Positions 1-7,464 of a stretch of DNA of 10,412 nucleotides are shown piece after piece. Under the pieces are notes generated by a model. The model was not told where the DNA came from. It saw only the letters and a program-made list of their open reading frames with translations, and did no database searches. Position numbers and translations under genes: made by a program. Origin of the DNA: Nitrospiraceae bacterium (GTDB lineage: Bacteria > Nitrospirota > Thermodesulfovibrionia > UBA6902); NCBI GenBank assembly GCA_020354155.1, contig CP070644.1:1918666-1929077 (forward strand). The letters are read 5' to 3'. The first letter of the stretch is position 1, and each line of letters opens with the position of its first letter.

Positions 1-2774
1 CCCTCTATGCGGGCAGTTCCCTGACCGGATGTCAATCTGCTGTCTACAGTGAGAGCCCTGTTCTGCCTGGCTTTCACATCGAGATTTATATCACTTACGT
101 GGATACCGAGACTGGGAATATGGGCACTGCCTTCATGGAGTGATACCTGTCCTGTCACCTCAGGAAGGCCAAGGGTGCCGGCCATAGTGAGGTTAGCCCT
201 GATGAGGCCCGTTGTGTCCTCAATGCCGGTAGTAAAGAGAGGGACAACATCCAGGGCATTAAAATCAGCAAGGATCTTACCCGAAATGAGCTGCTCTTTT
301 TTTAAATCCTGCAGGGGGCTGAATTGAGGAAGATGAAGTGAGCCCTGTACATGCCCCCGCTCCTTGAGAGGCAGATCAACGTTGAGATCAAGGCCATCCC
401 TGACCAGTGAGGCGCTTATGCCGGCCTGCTCAAGGGGAAGGGAGAATGACTCCTGCTCCGGCGTTTTATATGACATTTTACCAAGGGGAACATCAATGGC
501 AATCTGACCATACAGAGTATTGTTGCTGTAAGACATATCAGCTTTTCCATTGAGGGTTCCATCAAGTGTAGCATCAGGGGAAATGGCGGGATTGAATAAT
601 GACAGTGGAATTTCTGAAAGCGTGGCATGGCCGCTCAGGCCATCTTTATCAATCCATTCAGTTTGCAGGCATGCAGAAGAACTGTCACGTCCAAGACAAA
701 GATTGCCTGTGTGTGCTGCTCTTTCAGAAAGGGAAAATTCTGCAGGCTTTTTCAAGGTCCATGTACCAAAATCGTGGAGATCCACTTCTCCATTTGTCAG
801 ATTTCCCTGCCATAGGTCATCTTTCAATGATGCATCAGCTGAAAGCCGTATCAATATCTCCGGTAATACTGCTGAAAAAGAGAGGGTGTGTGAAGACAGT
901 TTTCCTGCTGCCTTGAGGTCCAACGACTGTATTTTCCGGCTATTGATAAAAAGTTTTTCCGCGCTCATATTTATGTTGGAAGGATCTCTGTCAGAAACAT
1001 CAACCTTCGCATCGAGTTTCAGTGTTGCCGCCTGATATGAAGGGAGAGATAATCCGCTGCCATTTATCTGAGCCTGCACCGAAGGAAATTTACCTTCTCC
1101 CCGAAGAGAACCCTCTCCGACGATTTCACCTTTTCCACCCTCGATAAGATCTTCCAGTGCAGGGACCTTCATACTCCATTGTCCATCCCATTGACGGTCA
1201 TATGAACCTGATGCAGCAAGATGGGCTGAACCGGAAGTCAGTCTGAATACCGGAAGGCTGTAGACATTATCTCCCATAGCAAATTTCGCCTCAGCCTGAA
1301 AGGGATACCCTTTGAGAAGACCCTGAACAGAGATCTTTTCTATTTGAACATGGGGAGAACCCCCGGAGCTCGATCCCTCTGCCTGCACTTTCATGTCCAG
1401 TCTTCCCGGCCATTCAGGCCGGTAGACGCCGGGATTTAACGATTGCCCATTGAAGGATGCCTGCCATTTCAGTGACGGTTCCCAGGTTACGGTGCCCTGT
1501 CCGGTAAGGTTTCCCTCCAGGATATCAACAGATACAGGCTTTAGAATTACCTGCTCCTGCGTTCCTTTCCCGCTCAAGTCTATATGCCCGAGAGGGAACT
1601 GCTTTCCATTGACATCTGCTGAAAGAAAAAAGTCATATACGTCAGGAGTCCCCTTTATCCTGAATGTTCCTTTGGGACTTATAAGGTCAGGGTTGTGCAC
1701 TGAAAGAGGCCATGCAATGTCTTGCCATTTCCCCTCTACCTGAAAAGATGCTTTCTCATCTGCCTCTATGTATTGCCCCGATACTTGTACCAGTGCTTTT
1801 GTTTCAGGTGCAGAGAATTGAGCATGTTGAATGAGCCAGGTATCGTTGTCTTTTGCAATGGAAAAATCTGATGAGAATTTCCCATATTCCTTTACGTACA
1901 TTGCTATTGAGCCCTTCACATCAAAAGAGGTGACCCTGCCACTACTGTAAGCAGTCCCTGTGATGTCTGCCCCAGGCCAGGAGCTGTTCAGTGACTGAAG
2001 AGCCAGTTCGTCTATACTGAGGCTCGCCTTCCATTTCATGTCCCTCAAAACATCAAGGACATCAGCCTCCAGTCTGGCAGTGAAGGGATCATTGACGTTT
2101 AGGCTGACTTTTAAGAGATTTAAATCACCTGTAAGCATGCCTCTTCCTGATGTCTCAGCGTATCCCTTACTCATAATATGCCACTGCGTCTCTAGGTTCA
2201 TGGTGTAGAAGGCATCCAGCCTGACCGTTCCTCCCAGAGTAAATGCTGATTCGGAAGTAATGACGCTGAGCCTGTCTATGGTAACCTCTGTTTTGCTCAT
2301 GTCTGCCTTCAGCATGATCTCCTTTATTGTGAGAGGTGACGAAGTGCCTTTTTCAACAAGGGATAGATCGTGAATCAGAAGGTTCTCTACTGTAATTCCA
2401 AGGGGAAGACGGATGTCCGGAATGCCGTCATCTTCGTTCGAAGAATCACCGCTGTCCGCTGTTTCAACTGTCACACCTGATGCATCAAAATCAGTTAAGT
2501 AAAAATGAAGAGACAGGAGCCATAATGGTTTCCAGTCAATGCGGAGAGAATCAACGCTCAGTGCAAGGGTGTCTTCACGATAGGAGAGCCCCTTCAGTTC
2601 GAGAGGTCCTGCAAGACGGCCGCTGAGAATATTGAAAGACAGCGATCCCGGAATGTTTTTCTCTGCCTTTTTTAAAACCCATCGCAGACCGCTTTCTGTA
2701 TAGAAAACAAAGGCAAGGCTGCATACGAGTATGACCAGAACAGAAACTGCACTTATGTATACTCTGCGTTTCAC
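1..2774 (-). CDS. tamB: TamB, translocation and assembly module protein (C-terminus beyond window)
   Basis: TamB is a long inner-membrane-anchored periplasmic protein that partners TamA in inserting outer-membrane proteins and, in recent work, in lipid transport between the membranes. The minus strand is open without a stop for 924 codons and leaves the window; the family C-terminal DUF490/TamB domain is not visible. E. coli TamB is about 1260 residues, so roughly three quarters are seen. The start is a GTG whose GTGA overlaps the tamA stop, with AGGG 8 nt upstream. The protein opens MKRRVYISAVSVLVILVCSL, a basic N-terminus then one membrane anchor (about residues 6-26). The rest is beta-rich with many short alternating hydrophobic strands, as expected of the TamB beta-taco groove. 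Two cysteines in CLGRDSSSACL (C693, C702) could form a disulfide. Identification rests on architecture plus the tamA neighbour. Confidence 0.9.
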   Translation of the reverse strand, partial: MKRRVYISAVSVLVILVCSLAFVFYTESGLRWVLKKAEKNIPGSLSFNILSGRLAGPLELKGLSYREDTLALSVDSLRIDWKPLWLLSLHFYLTDFDASGVTVETADSGDSSNEDDGIPDIRLPLGITVENLLIHDLSLVEKGTSSPLTIKEIMLKADMSKTEVTIDRLSVITSESAFTLGGTVRLDAFYTMNLETQWHIMSKGYAETSGRGMLTGDLNLLKVSLNVNDPFTARLEADVLDVLRDMKWKASLSIDELALQSLNSSWPGADITGTAYSSGRVTSFDVKGSIAMYVKEYGKFSSDFSIAKDNDTWLIQHAQFSAPETKALVQVSGQYIEADEKASFQVEGKWQDIAWPLSVHNPDLISPKGTFRIKGTPDVYDFFLSADVNGKQFPLGHIDLSGKGTQEQVILKPVSVDILEGNLTGQGTVTWEPSLKWQASFNGQSLNPGVYRPEWPGRLDMKVQAEGSSSGGSPHVQIEKISVQGLLKGYPFQAEAKFAMGDNVYSLPVFRLTSGSAHLAASGSYDRQWDGQWSMKVPALEDLIEGGKGEIVGEGSLRGEGKFPSVQAQINGSGLSLPSYQAATLKLDAKVDVSDRDPSNINMSAEKLFINSRKIQSLDLKAAGKLSSHTLSFSAVLPEILIRLSADASLKDDLWQGNLTNGEVDLHDFGTWTLKKPAEFSLSERAAHTGNLCLGRDSSSACLQTEWIDKDGLSGHATLSEIPLSLFNPAISPDATLDGTLNGKADMSYSNNTLYGQIAIDVPLGKMSYKTPEQESFSLPLEQAGISASLVRDGLDLNVDLPLKERGHVQGSLHLPQFSPLQDLKKEQLISGKILADFNALDVVPLFTTGIEDTTGLIRANLTMAGTLGLPEVTGQVSLHEGSAHIPSLGIHVSDINLDVKARQNRALTVDSRLTSGQGTARIE

Positions 2775-3820
2775 AGGTCAGGCCCTATAACGAAGTGTAT
2801 TCGCCATGAACTGTCAGACGTTTCAAGGGGAAACCCCAGGTCAAGACGGACAGGACCTACAGGCGATTGCCACCGGATCCCGAATCCGGCCCCGTTCTTT
2901 ATGGGGTCTGACAATGCATCTATTGCATTGCCTGCATCATAAAAAACTGCTGCACTCCATTTATCTCTAATCAGATGTTCAAATTCAATGCTGCCAACAA
3001 GGAGGTGTTTGCCCCCTATAACATAGCCTTCGCCGTCCTTCGGACCCAGCGAGTCATATGCGTAACCGCGTATACTGTTGTCACCTCCTGCAAAAAAACG
3101 CACAGAAGGAGGCAGGTCGGAAAAATTGTCGATCAGCGATGCCCCTGCTTCACACCGCGCTATGAATCTGCTTTGAGCAGTTATTCCACGGATGTATTTC
3201 GCCTGCATTCGGAACTGCGCAAAGGTCGCGTCTGAAAGCAAAGCATCATGAGCTCCCCTGATATCAAGATAGACTCTGCTACCCTGCCGGGCTGTGACGG
3301 GGTTGTCGGCCCTGATGCGCGTCCAGCTCATGCCCGGGATAAACAGTGTTGATTGTCCGGATTCATTTCCAACATCAAAGTCATCCTTCTCATACGTCGC
3401 ATAGATGGACTTCTTCCATTCACCCTCCAGGTAGTTGTAATGGACGCCTCCAAAGGTTTTATCAGTATTACTTGTTTTGGTATCTTCATTGAGCCAGCCC
3501 GCACTGAGCACGATGTTGTCAGAGAGGGGCTTTGTAAGTGGAATAGTGTATTCCGAAGAAATACTTGTCTTGATTCCTGAAATACGAAGATTTGCTTTGA
3601 ATCTGTGACCGTTGCGTGTTACCCTCCGGTTTTCCCATCCCAGGCTTGCCCGTGCCCCTGTATCAGTACCGTATCCAAGTCCAAAGGTGTATTGATTCCG
3701 CTTGCGGGGCTTCACTCTTACCTCAATTGGAACCTGAAAATCCTCTGACTCGTCTATCTTTGGCATTATTTCCACGGAGGAAAAATAGTCACTGTTATTC
3801 AGGTCCTTCTGCAGCATCAT
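2771..3820 (-). CDS. tamA: TamA C-terminal part: end of POTRA3 and 16-strand barrel (frameshifted gene)
   Basis: This is the second half of a TamA-type Omp85 protein, the outer-membrane barrel of the translocation and assembly module. The first 20 residues (LQKDLNNSDYFSSVEIMP) are the end of the third POTRA domain. From about residue 40 on it is the barrel (bacterial surface antigen / Omp85 domain). The Omp85 loop-6 signature is clear at 240-253, RFFAGGDNSIRGY. The late strands AVFYDAGNAID and WQSPVGPVRLDLGFP match TamA closely, and the terminal FVIGPDL resembles the IGLGPEL end of E. coli TamA. The ATG at 3820 is probably not a native start: there is no ribosome binding site near it and it lies inside a POTRA helix. 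Joined to the upstream part, the protein would be about 589 residues, close to E. coli TamA (577). tamB follows with a 4-bp overlap. Confidence 0.88.
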   Translation of the reverse strand: MMLQKDLNNSDYFSSVEIMPKIDESEDFQVPIEVRVKPRKRNQYTFGLGYGTDTGARASLGWENRRVTRNGHRFKANLRISGIKTSISSEYTIPLTKPLSDNIVLSAGWLNEDTKTSNTDKTFGGVHYNYLEGEWKKSIYATYEKDDFDVGNESGQSTLFIPGMSWTRIRADNPVTARQGSRVYLDIRGAHDALLSDATFAQFRMQAKYIRGITAQSRFIARCEAGASLIDNFSDLPPSVRFFAGGDNSIRGYAYDSLGPKDGEGYVIGGKHLLVGSIEFEHLIRDKWSAAVFYDAGNAIDALSDPIKNGAGFGIRWQSPVGPVRLDLGFPLETSDSSWRIHFVIGPDL

Positions 3821-3834
3821 CAGGCGGAGGTTGA
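3818..3834 (-). other. Frameshift site within tamA
   Basis: The upstream frame reads GDIYS-TSA-stop. Moving back one base after the serine codon (3834-3832) gives GDIYS-NLRLMMLQKDLNNSDYF. That puts the YF exactly where the POTRA3 pattern of the family puts it, 20 residues after GD. The local coding sequence is TAT TCA ACC TCC; a third A in the AA run would restore the frame (TAT TCA AAC CTC). Loss of one A is therefore the simplest explanation. The stop and the next ATG overlap as TGATG, so reinitiation is formally possible. No heptamer slippery sequence of the X-XXY-YYZ type is present. Confidence 0.85.
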
Positions 3835-4539
3835 ATAGATGTCTCCTGCACTGAAGCGAACAAAGCGGGAAAGGAAATCGGCATTGAAACTGTCCTGTAC
3901 AAATGACACTGTTCCAAAATAATACCGGGGACCTGTTTTAAAGTGCAGGACTATTTCGGCACGGTTTTTCTCAGGGTAAACGTTCACTCGTGCTGATATC
4001 ATCTCAGCCTTTAAATATCCCGCCCTGGCAGCCCTGTTATGGAGCGTCCTTTTTGAGTCCTCAAAATACTGGTGATTCAATACATCGCCTTTTTTCACAG
4101 GCAATGCCTCTTCAAGGGATGCAAAGACAGTGTTTACCGCGCCTTCCCCTGAAACGGCAATATCTATCGTATCAATGATAACAGGGGCGCCCACACTTAT
4201 TGTATAAATGGCATGCAAGGCAGAGTTTTCGCGTATCAGTTTGTCGTTGATTACAGGGTTGTAATATCCATAGGGCTGCAGGGCAGTCCTGATTTCTTCC
4301 GGCGCTTTTCTGTGCAGTATCTGTGCTATGGCGGGCGTAAGATCCTCATGCGCTTTCTGCTTTTCGATGCTTAGATAGGCAAGTACATTATTCCTGATAT
4401 CTCCCTCAACACCTTCTACAGTCACTGTAAGATCTGTTGCTCCATGCGCAGAAGACAGGGACAGAAGCAGTATGAAAATCAATAGCAGGAAAACAGATAT
4501 TCCGGTAACAGAGGGCGGTACTTTTCTTAAGTTCTTCAT
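3820..4539 (-). CDS. tamA: TamA N-terminal part: signal peptide and POTRA1-3 (frameshifted gene)
   Basis: This is the first half of the same TamA gene. The start gives a basic N-terminus (MKNLRK), a hydrophobic stretch (about 12-30) and a likely signal peptidase site near AHGA (31-34), so the product is exported. POTRA1 covers about 35-112, with the family-like PYGYYNPVI at 89-97. POTRA2 covers about 116-204, opening GAPVIIDTIDI, with RAGYLKAEM at 172-180. POTRA3 begins at FGTVSF (208) and is cut off after GDIYS (232-236). The frame then reads TSA and stops at tandem TGA codons. In functional TamA proteins the sequence after GDxY runs on into a helix ending in YF; here that helix is in the other frame. 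No good Shine-Dalgarno lies before the ATG, but no better in-frame start is seen. Without the barrel this fragment alone would not be expected to work as TamA. Confidence 0.88.
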   Translation of the reverse strand: MKNLRKVPPSVTGISVFLLLIFILLLSLSSAHGATDLTVTVEGVEGDIRNNVLAYLSIEKQKAHEDLTPAIAQILHRKAPEEIRTALQPYGYYNPVINDKLIRENSALHAIYTISVGAPVIIDTIDIAVSGEGAVNTVFASLEEALPVKKGDVLNHQYFEDSKRTLHNRAARAGYLKAEMISARVNVYPEKNRAEIVLHFKTGPRYYFGTVSFVQDSFNADFLSRFVRFSAGDIYSTSA

Positions 4540-4614
4540 GATATGAGTTGTCTTTATCCCGGAAGAGCCCCTCTATCCACAGGAGAAGGGGACAATCAGA
4601 CTGCAGGAAGAATG

Positions 4615-4641
4615 ATTATAGCAATTCAGCTGTATTGTGAA
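4615..4641 (-). promoter_or_regulatory. Candidate sigma70-type promoter for tamAB
   Basis: On the minus strand, TTCACA (4641-4636) and a perfect TATAAT (4620-4615) are separated by 15 bp, a little short of the ideal 17. The inferred transcript would start near 4608, giving a 5' leader of about 70 nt before the tamA ATG. It lies in the 198-bp gap after zntB, where no terminator hairpin is obvious, so read-through from zntB is also possible. A second TATAAT, without a convincing -35, sits further upstream near 4681-4688. Confidence 0.45.
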
Positions 4642-4737
4642 CTTCCTGTGCCTTGAACGCCCGAATAATCTAGTCCGTACTATTATACGCTACACTCTTG
4701 CTCAGAGATATTGGTCGCAGAATGGAACGTAAGGGAA

Positions 4738-5712
4738 TTAAATCCATTTTCTTCTTTTAAACATCCAGAATTCAACAATTGCTATCCCTATCAGCATCAG
4801 GGTCACAGCTGTAAAAGCTATTTTGCTTTCAGTACCCGGTATGCCGCCCACATTGATTCCCAGGAGCCCGGTGATAAGGCCGAGGGGCAGAAAAATTGCG
4901 GCAACGATAGACAGAATATACATTGTTTTATTCATCTGCTCAGACAGACGGCTGTTGAGTTCTTCCTGCGTAATGGCTGCCCGGTCCCGTGCTGAATCTA
5001 TGTCGTCGATAAATCGGGCAGTACGTTCAGCTACTTCCCTGATGTGAACTTTATTGATATCACTCAACCAGGAAATACGTTCGCTCAACAACCGTGTCAG
5101 TACATCACGCTGTGGGGCAATATATCGGCGAAGACTGATTGACTGCCGGCGTATTCTGGCAAGTTTTGGCCGCAGTTCATAACTTTCAGCCTCCAATATT
5201 ATGTCTTCAAGTTCATCCACTGCATCATCTATATCGGCCACGACATCACCCATACGGTCTACAAGCCTGTTTGCCACCATGACAAGAAATTCGGCAGCGG
5301 ACTCCGGGCCTTTTCTGCTATCAATTTTTTGTCGGACATCATCTATTGCCATGACTTTTCGACGACGCATACTGATAATACGATGTTCATCAAACCACAT
5401 GCGCAGGGCGACCATATCCTCAGGGTCTGCGCCTACATTGCAGTTGACACCGCGAAGAATGAGCAGCATGGAGTTCTCTGACGCCACGACTCGAGGACGG
5501 GTGTCCTCGGCCACAAGAGCCTCGCAGAGGACAGGGTCAATACCGCTCTCCTCAGAGAGCCACTTTTTGACTTTCTCCTCAGAGTAGTCAAGATGCAGCC
5601 AGAGCATGCCCTGGTCCGGTTTCCACTGTTGTATATGCTTCCAGTCAGCAGTCGTGCCCCCTCCTTTGCCATCTAATATAAAAGAAAAAACAAGCCCCTG
5701 ATTATCACTCAT
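4738..5712 (-). CDS. zntB: ZntB-like zinc transporter, CorA family
   Basis: This is an inner-membrane CorA-superfamily transporter of the ZntB branch. E. coli ZntB moves Zn2+, with proton-coupled uptake shown by structural work; CorA itself moves Mg2+. Length (324 residues) and layout match ZntB (327). The large cytosolic domain has MLWLHLDY (36-43), RPRV (72-75) and a motif resembling the ZntB RRYMAPQRDV at 195-204 (RRYIAPQRDV). A long helix then leads to two C-terminal membrane helices (about 264-284 and 298-318). The selectivity motif after TM1 reads GIN (285-287) followed by VGGIPG; ZntB has GVN and CorA GMN, so this is a conservative variant. The protein ends FKRRKWI, much like the SKWL end of E. 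coli ZntB. A GGAGG lies 9 nt before the ATG. Ion specificity cannot be read from sequence; Zn2+ is inferred from the subfamily. Confidence 0.9.
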   Translation of the reverse strand: MSDNQGLVFSFILDGKGGGTTADWKHIQQWKPDQGMLWLHLDYSEEKVKKWLSEESGIDPVLCEALVAEDTRPRVVASENSMLLILRGVNCNVGADPEDMVALRMWFDEHRIISMRRRKVMAIDDVRQKIDSRKGPESAAEFLVMVANRLVDRMGDVVADIDDAVDELEDIILEAESYELRPKLARIRRQSISLRRYIAPQRDVLTRLLSERISWLSDINKVHIREVAERTARFIDDIDSARDRAAITQEELNSRLSEQMNKTMYILSIVAAIFLPLGLITGLLGINVGGIPGTESKIAFTAVTLMLIGIAIVEFWMFKRRKWI

Positions 5713-5846
5713 AGCTATTATCCTCCCTGTAACGATAAATCGTTCCCAAAAAAACTAACTATTCCTGATGTGCATTAAGGTTCTTACAATGATTGGCCCC
5801 ATGATGGATACATTATATGACAATAGATTTCAAAATAATAGTAATT

Positions 5847-5871
5847 GAATGGAATCCATTGAGTGGTATCC
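5847..5871. repeat. Tandem 11-bp near-repeat with an inverted repeat in the divergent gap
   Basis: Two 11-bp units, GAATGGAATCC (5847-5857) and GAGTGGTATCC (5861-5871), match at 9 of 11 positions with a 14-bp period. The first overlaps a perfect inverted repeat, AATGGA-A-TCCATT (5848-5860). Together they cover the -35 to spacer region of the metallo-hydrolase promoter, where an operator would act. No known regulator motif is recognised; the regulatory role is an inference and chance is possible. Confidence 0.3.
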
Positions 5872-5872
5872 G

Positions 5873-5881
5873 TGATATAAT
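5873..5881 (+). promoter_or_regulatory. Extended -10 promoter giving a probable leaderless mRNA
   Basis: TGATATAAT is a perfect extended -10 element (TGn plus TATAAT at 5876-5881). With the hexamer at -12 to -7, transcription would start at 5888, which is the A of the metallo-hydrolase ATG. No Shine-Dalgarno lies upstream of that ATG, which fits a leaderless message. There is no good -35 at the expected place, as is common for extended -10 promoters. Confidence 0.55.
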
Positions 5882-5887
5882 CGCAGT

Positions 5888-7279
5888 ATGGCAATCAGTT
5901 TATCGTTCCATGGCGGAGTCAGTGGCGTTACCGGTTCCTGCCATCTTCTCAAGGCAGGTGGTCTGAATATTCTTGTTGACTGCGGATTTTTTCAGGGCAG
6001 CCGTGAAACTGAGCAGCGGAACAGAGGTGACTTCGGGTTTGATCCTGCCTCTATTCACTTCCTCCTTCTTACCCACGGACACCTGGATCACTGCGGGAGG
6101 ATTCCCCTTCTGGTAAAAAATGGATTTCAGGGGAAAATTATCTGTACTGCAGCGACCTATGATATTGCACGTATCATTATGCTCGATACTGCAAGGATAC
6201 AGGAGGAGGACGCAGCCCGCTGGAAGAGGATCAATAAAAGAAAAGGGCTGGAGCCCCCGGAGCCCCTCTACACTGAACTTGAGGCCCTTGATGCTTTGCG
6301 GTATTTTGGAGACGTTGCCGAGTACGGACATTCCCTGGTTTTAAATGAGCAGGTGTCCGTTACGTTCAGGGATGCCGGTCACATTCTGGGAGCCGCCTTT
6401 CTGGAAATTGATATTGCAGAAGAAAGAAGGGTGGTCTTCTCAGGAGACCTTGGCAACCGGAACAAGCCCATAATCCGGGATCCTGAGTATCCCCAAAAAG
6501 CGGACATCTGCGTCATAGAAGGAACCTATTCTGAACGGGAACACAAGGACATTGAAGCATCAGTTAATGAACTTTATCAGGCCGTCACAGAAACCTGCAG
6601 GAGAGGCGGCAATGTCCTCATACCCGCCTTTGCCATCGAGCGGACCCAGGACCTGCTGTTTTACCTTAGTCAAATGTATTATGAGAAAGACCTGCCGTCA
6701 TGCAGGGTATTTCTCGATTCACCCATGGCTATCAATGTGAATGATATCATGAGAAGACACCCGGAGTGTTTTGATGAGGAAACAAAACTGCTTCTGTCCA
6801 GGAATCACGACCCCTTCAGCTTTCCCGGCCTTCAGTTGACAAAGACCCAGGAACAGTCAATGAAGATCAATGCCGTCGAAAGCCATGCCATCATTATTGC
6901 CGGATCAGGAATGTGTACCGGGGGCAGGATCAAGCATCACCTGAAGCACAATATCTGGCGTGAAGAATCATCGATTATCTTTGTCGGCTATCAGGCTGAA
7001 GGCACACTTGGAAGGAACATCGTTGATGGGAATGAGAAGGTGAAGATTTATGATGAAACGTACCGGGTGCGGGCCAAGATTTATACTATCGGAGGTTTCT
7101 CAGCCCATGCCGATAAACATATCCTCCTTGACTGGCTGGATCACTGCAGGGTCCCGGAGCAGGTCTTTCTCGTCCATGGTGAAGACAGTGTGCTCTCTTC
7201 CTTTAAAAAAGAAATACAGGCCCGGGAAAGGGCAAAGGAAGTCCACATTCCTAAAATCCACGAAAGTTTTTCACTGTAA
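5888..7279 (+). CDS. Beta-CASP metallo-beta-lactamase-fold hydrolase (RNase/exonuclease type)
   Basis: This is a cytosolic zinc-dependent hydrolase of the beta-CASP branch of the metallo-beta-lactamase fold (the Ysh1/CPSF73-like group). Members cleave RNA; for the bacterial group with this layout the substrate is mostly inferred. All metal-site motifs are visible: HGHLDH (63-68), H165 in AGHILGA and D187 in SGDLGN. The beta-CASP motifs follow: acidic E211 in VIEGTYS, H407 in GGFSAHAD and H430 in LVHGE. The SGMCTGGRIKHHL loop (340-352) is typical of the family, and all catalytic ligands are kept, so it should be active. The length, 463, is normal. The ATG is well supported because MAISLSFHGGVSGVTGS fits the usual family N-terminus, which starts straight into the first strand. 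It stands alone, diverging from zntB, with a 185-bp gap before the next gene. Confidence 0.93.
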   Translation: MAISLSFHGGVSGVTGSCHLLKAGGLNILVDCGFFQGSRETEQRNRGDFGFDPASIHFLLLTHGHLDHCGRIPLLVKNGFQGKIICTAATYDIARIIMLDTARIQEEDAARWKRINKRKGLEPPEPLYTELEALDALRYFGDVAEYGHSLVLNEQVSVTFRDAGHILGAAFLEIDIAEERRVVFSGDLGNRNKPIIRDPEYPQKADICVIEGTYSEREHKDIEASVNELYQAVTETCRRGGNVLIPAFAIERTQDLLFYLSQMYYEKDLPSCRVFLDSPMAINVNDIMRRHPECFDEETKLLLSRNHDPFSFPGLQLTKTQEQSMKINAVESHAIIIAGSGMCTGGRIKHHLKHNIWREESSIIFVGYQAEGTLGRNIVDGNEKVKIYDETYRVRAKIYTIGGFSAHADKHILLDWLDHCRVPEQVFLVHGEDSVLSSFKKEIQARERAKEVHIPKIHESFSL

Positions 7280-7375
7280 CAAACAGGATGGAACCATTGT
7301 TCCTCCATTCAGCACAGGCCTTCTTTCTCATTGCTGAAGCTTTTGCCTCTGACTCTTTGATCCGGTTTCCCCTTC

Positions 7376-7404
7376 TTGATATATAATTTGATGAGTAGTA
7401 TAAA
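7376..7404 (+). promoter_or_regulatory. Sigma70-type promoter for the LOG-family gene
   Basis: TTGATA (7376-7381) and TATAAA (7399-7404) are exactly 17 bp apart, each one base from consensus. The start would be near 7411, giving a leader of about 54 nt. A second, overlapping option uses TTGATC (7357-7362) and a perfect TATAAT (7382-7387) with a longer 19-bp spacer. The rest of the 7280-7464 gap holds no gene. Confidence 0.6.
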
Positions 7405-7464
7405 GTATGAGACGATAACGGGTTCGCACAATGAAATTATTTGCATGACAGGAGGGATCCAAGA

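Noticed and set aside
550..1035. Plus-strand open frame of 161 codons opposite tamB
   Set aside because: It lies inside the minus-strand tamB frame, which reads continuously as a plausible protein; the plus-strand product resembles nothing and has no ribosome binding site.
3815..3840. Programmed -1 frameshifting in tamA
   Set aside because: No slippery heptamer is present, and TamA proteins are not known to need frameshifting; a lost base is simpler.
5201..5587. Plus-strand frame of 128 codons opposite zntB
   Set aside because: It is a low-complexity serine/arginine-rich shadow of the confidently identified zntB.
5812..5817. Minus-strand TATAAT as the zntB promoter
   Set aside because: No acceptable -35 lies at a suitable distance, and the AT-rich gap makes chance matches likely.
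5900..6331. Minus-strand frame of 143 codons opposite the metallo-hydrolase
   Set aside because: It is antisense to the first third of a conserved gene whose catalytic motifs are all in the plus frame.
7290..7303. Small hairpin GGAAC-CATT-GTTCC after the metallo-hydrolase gene as a terminator
   Set aside because: The stem is only 5 bp and no T run follows, so it does not meet the pattern of an intrinsic terminator.
7441..7464. In-frame TTG start 24 bp upstream for the LOG-family gene
   Set aside because: The strong AGGAGGG lies between this TTG and the ATG and is correctly spaced only for the ATG at 7465.
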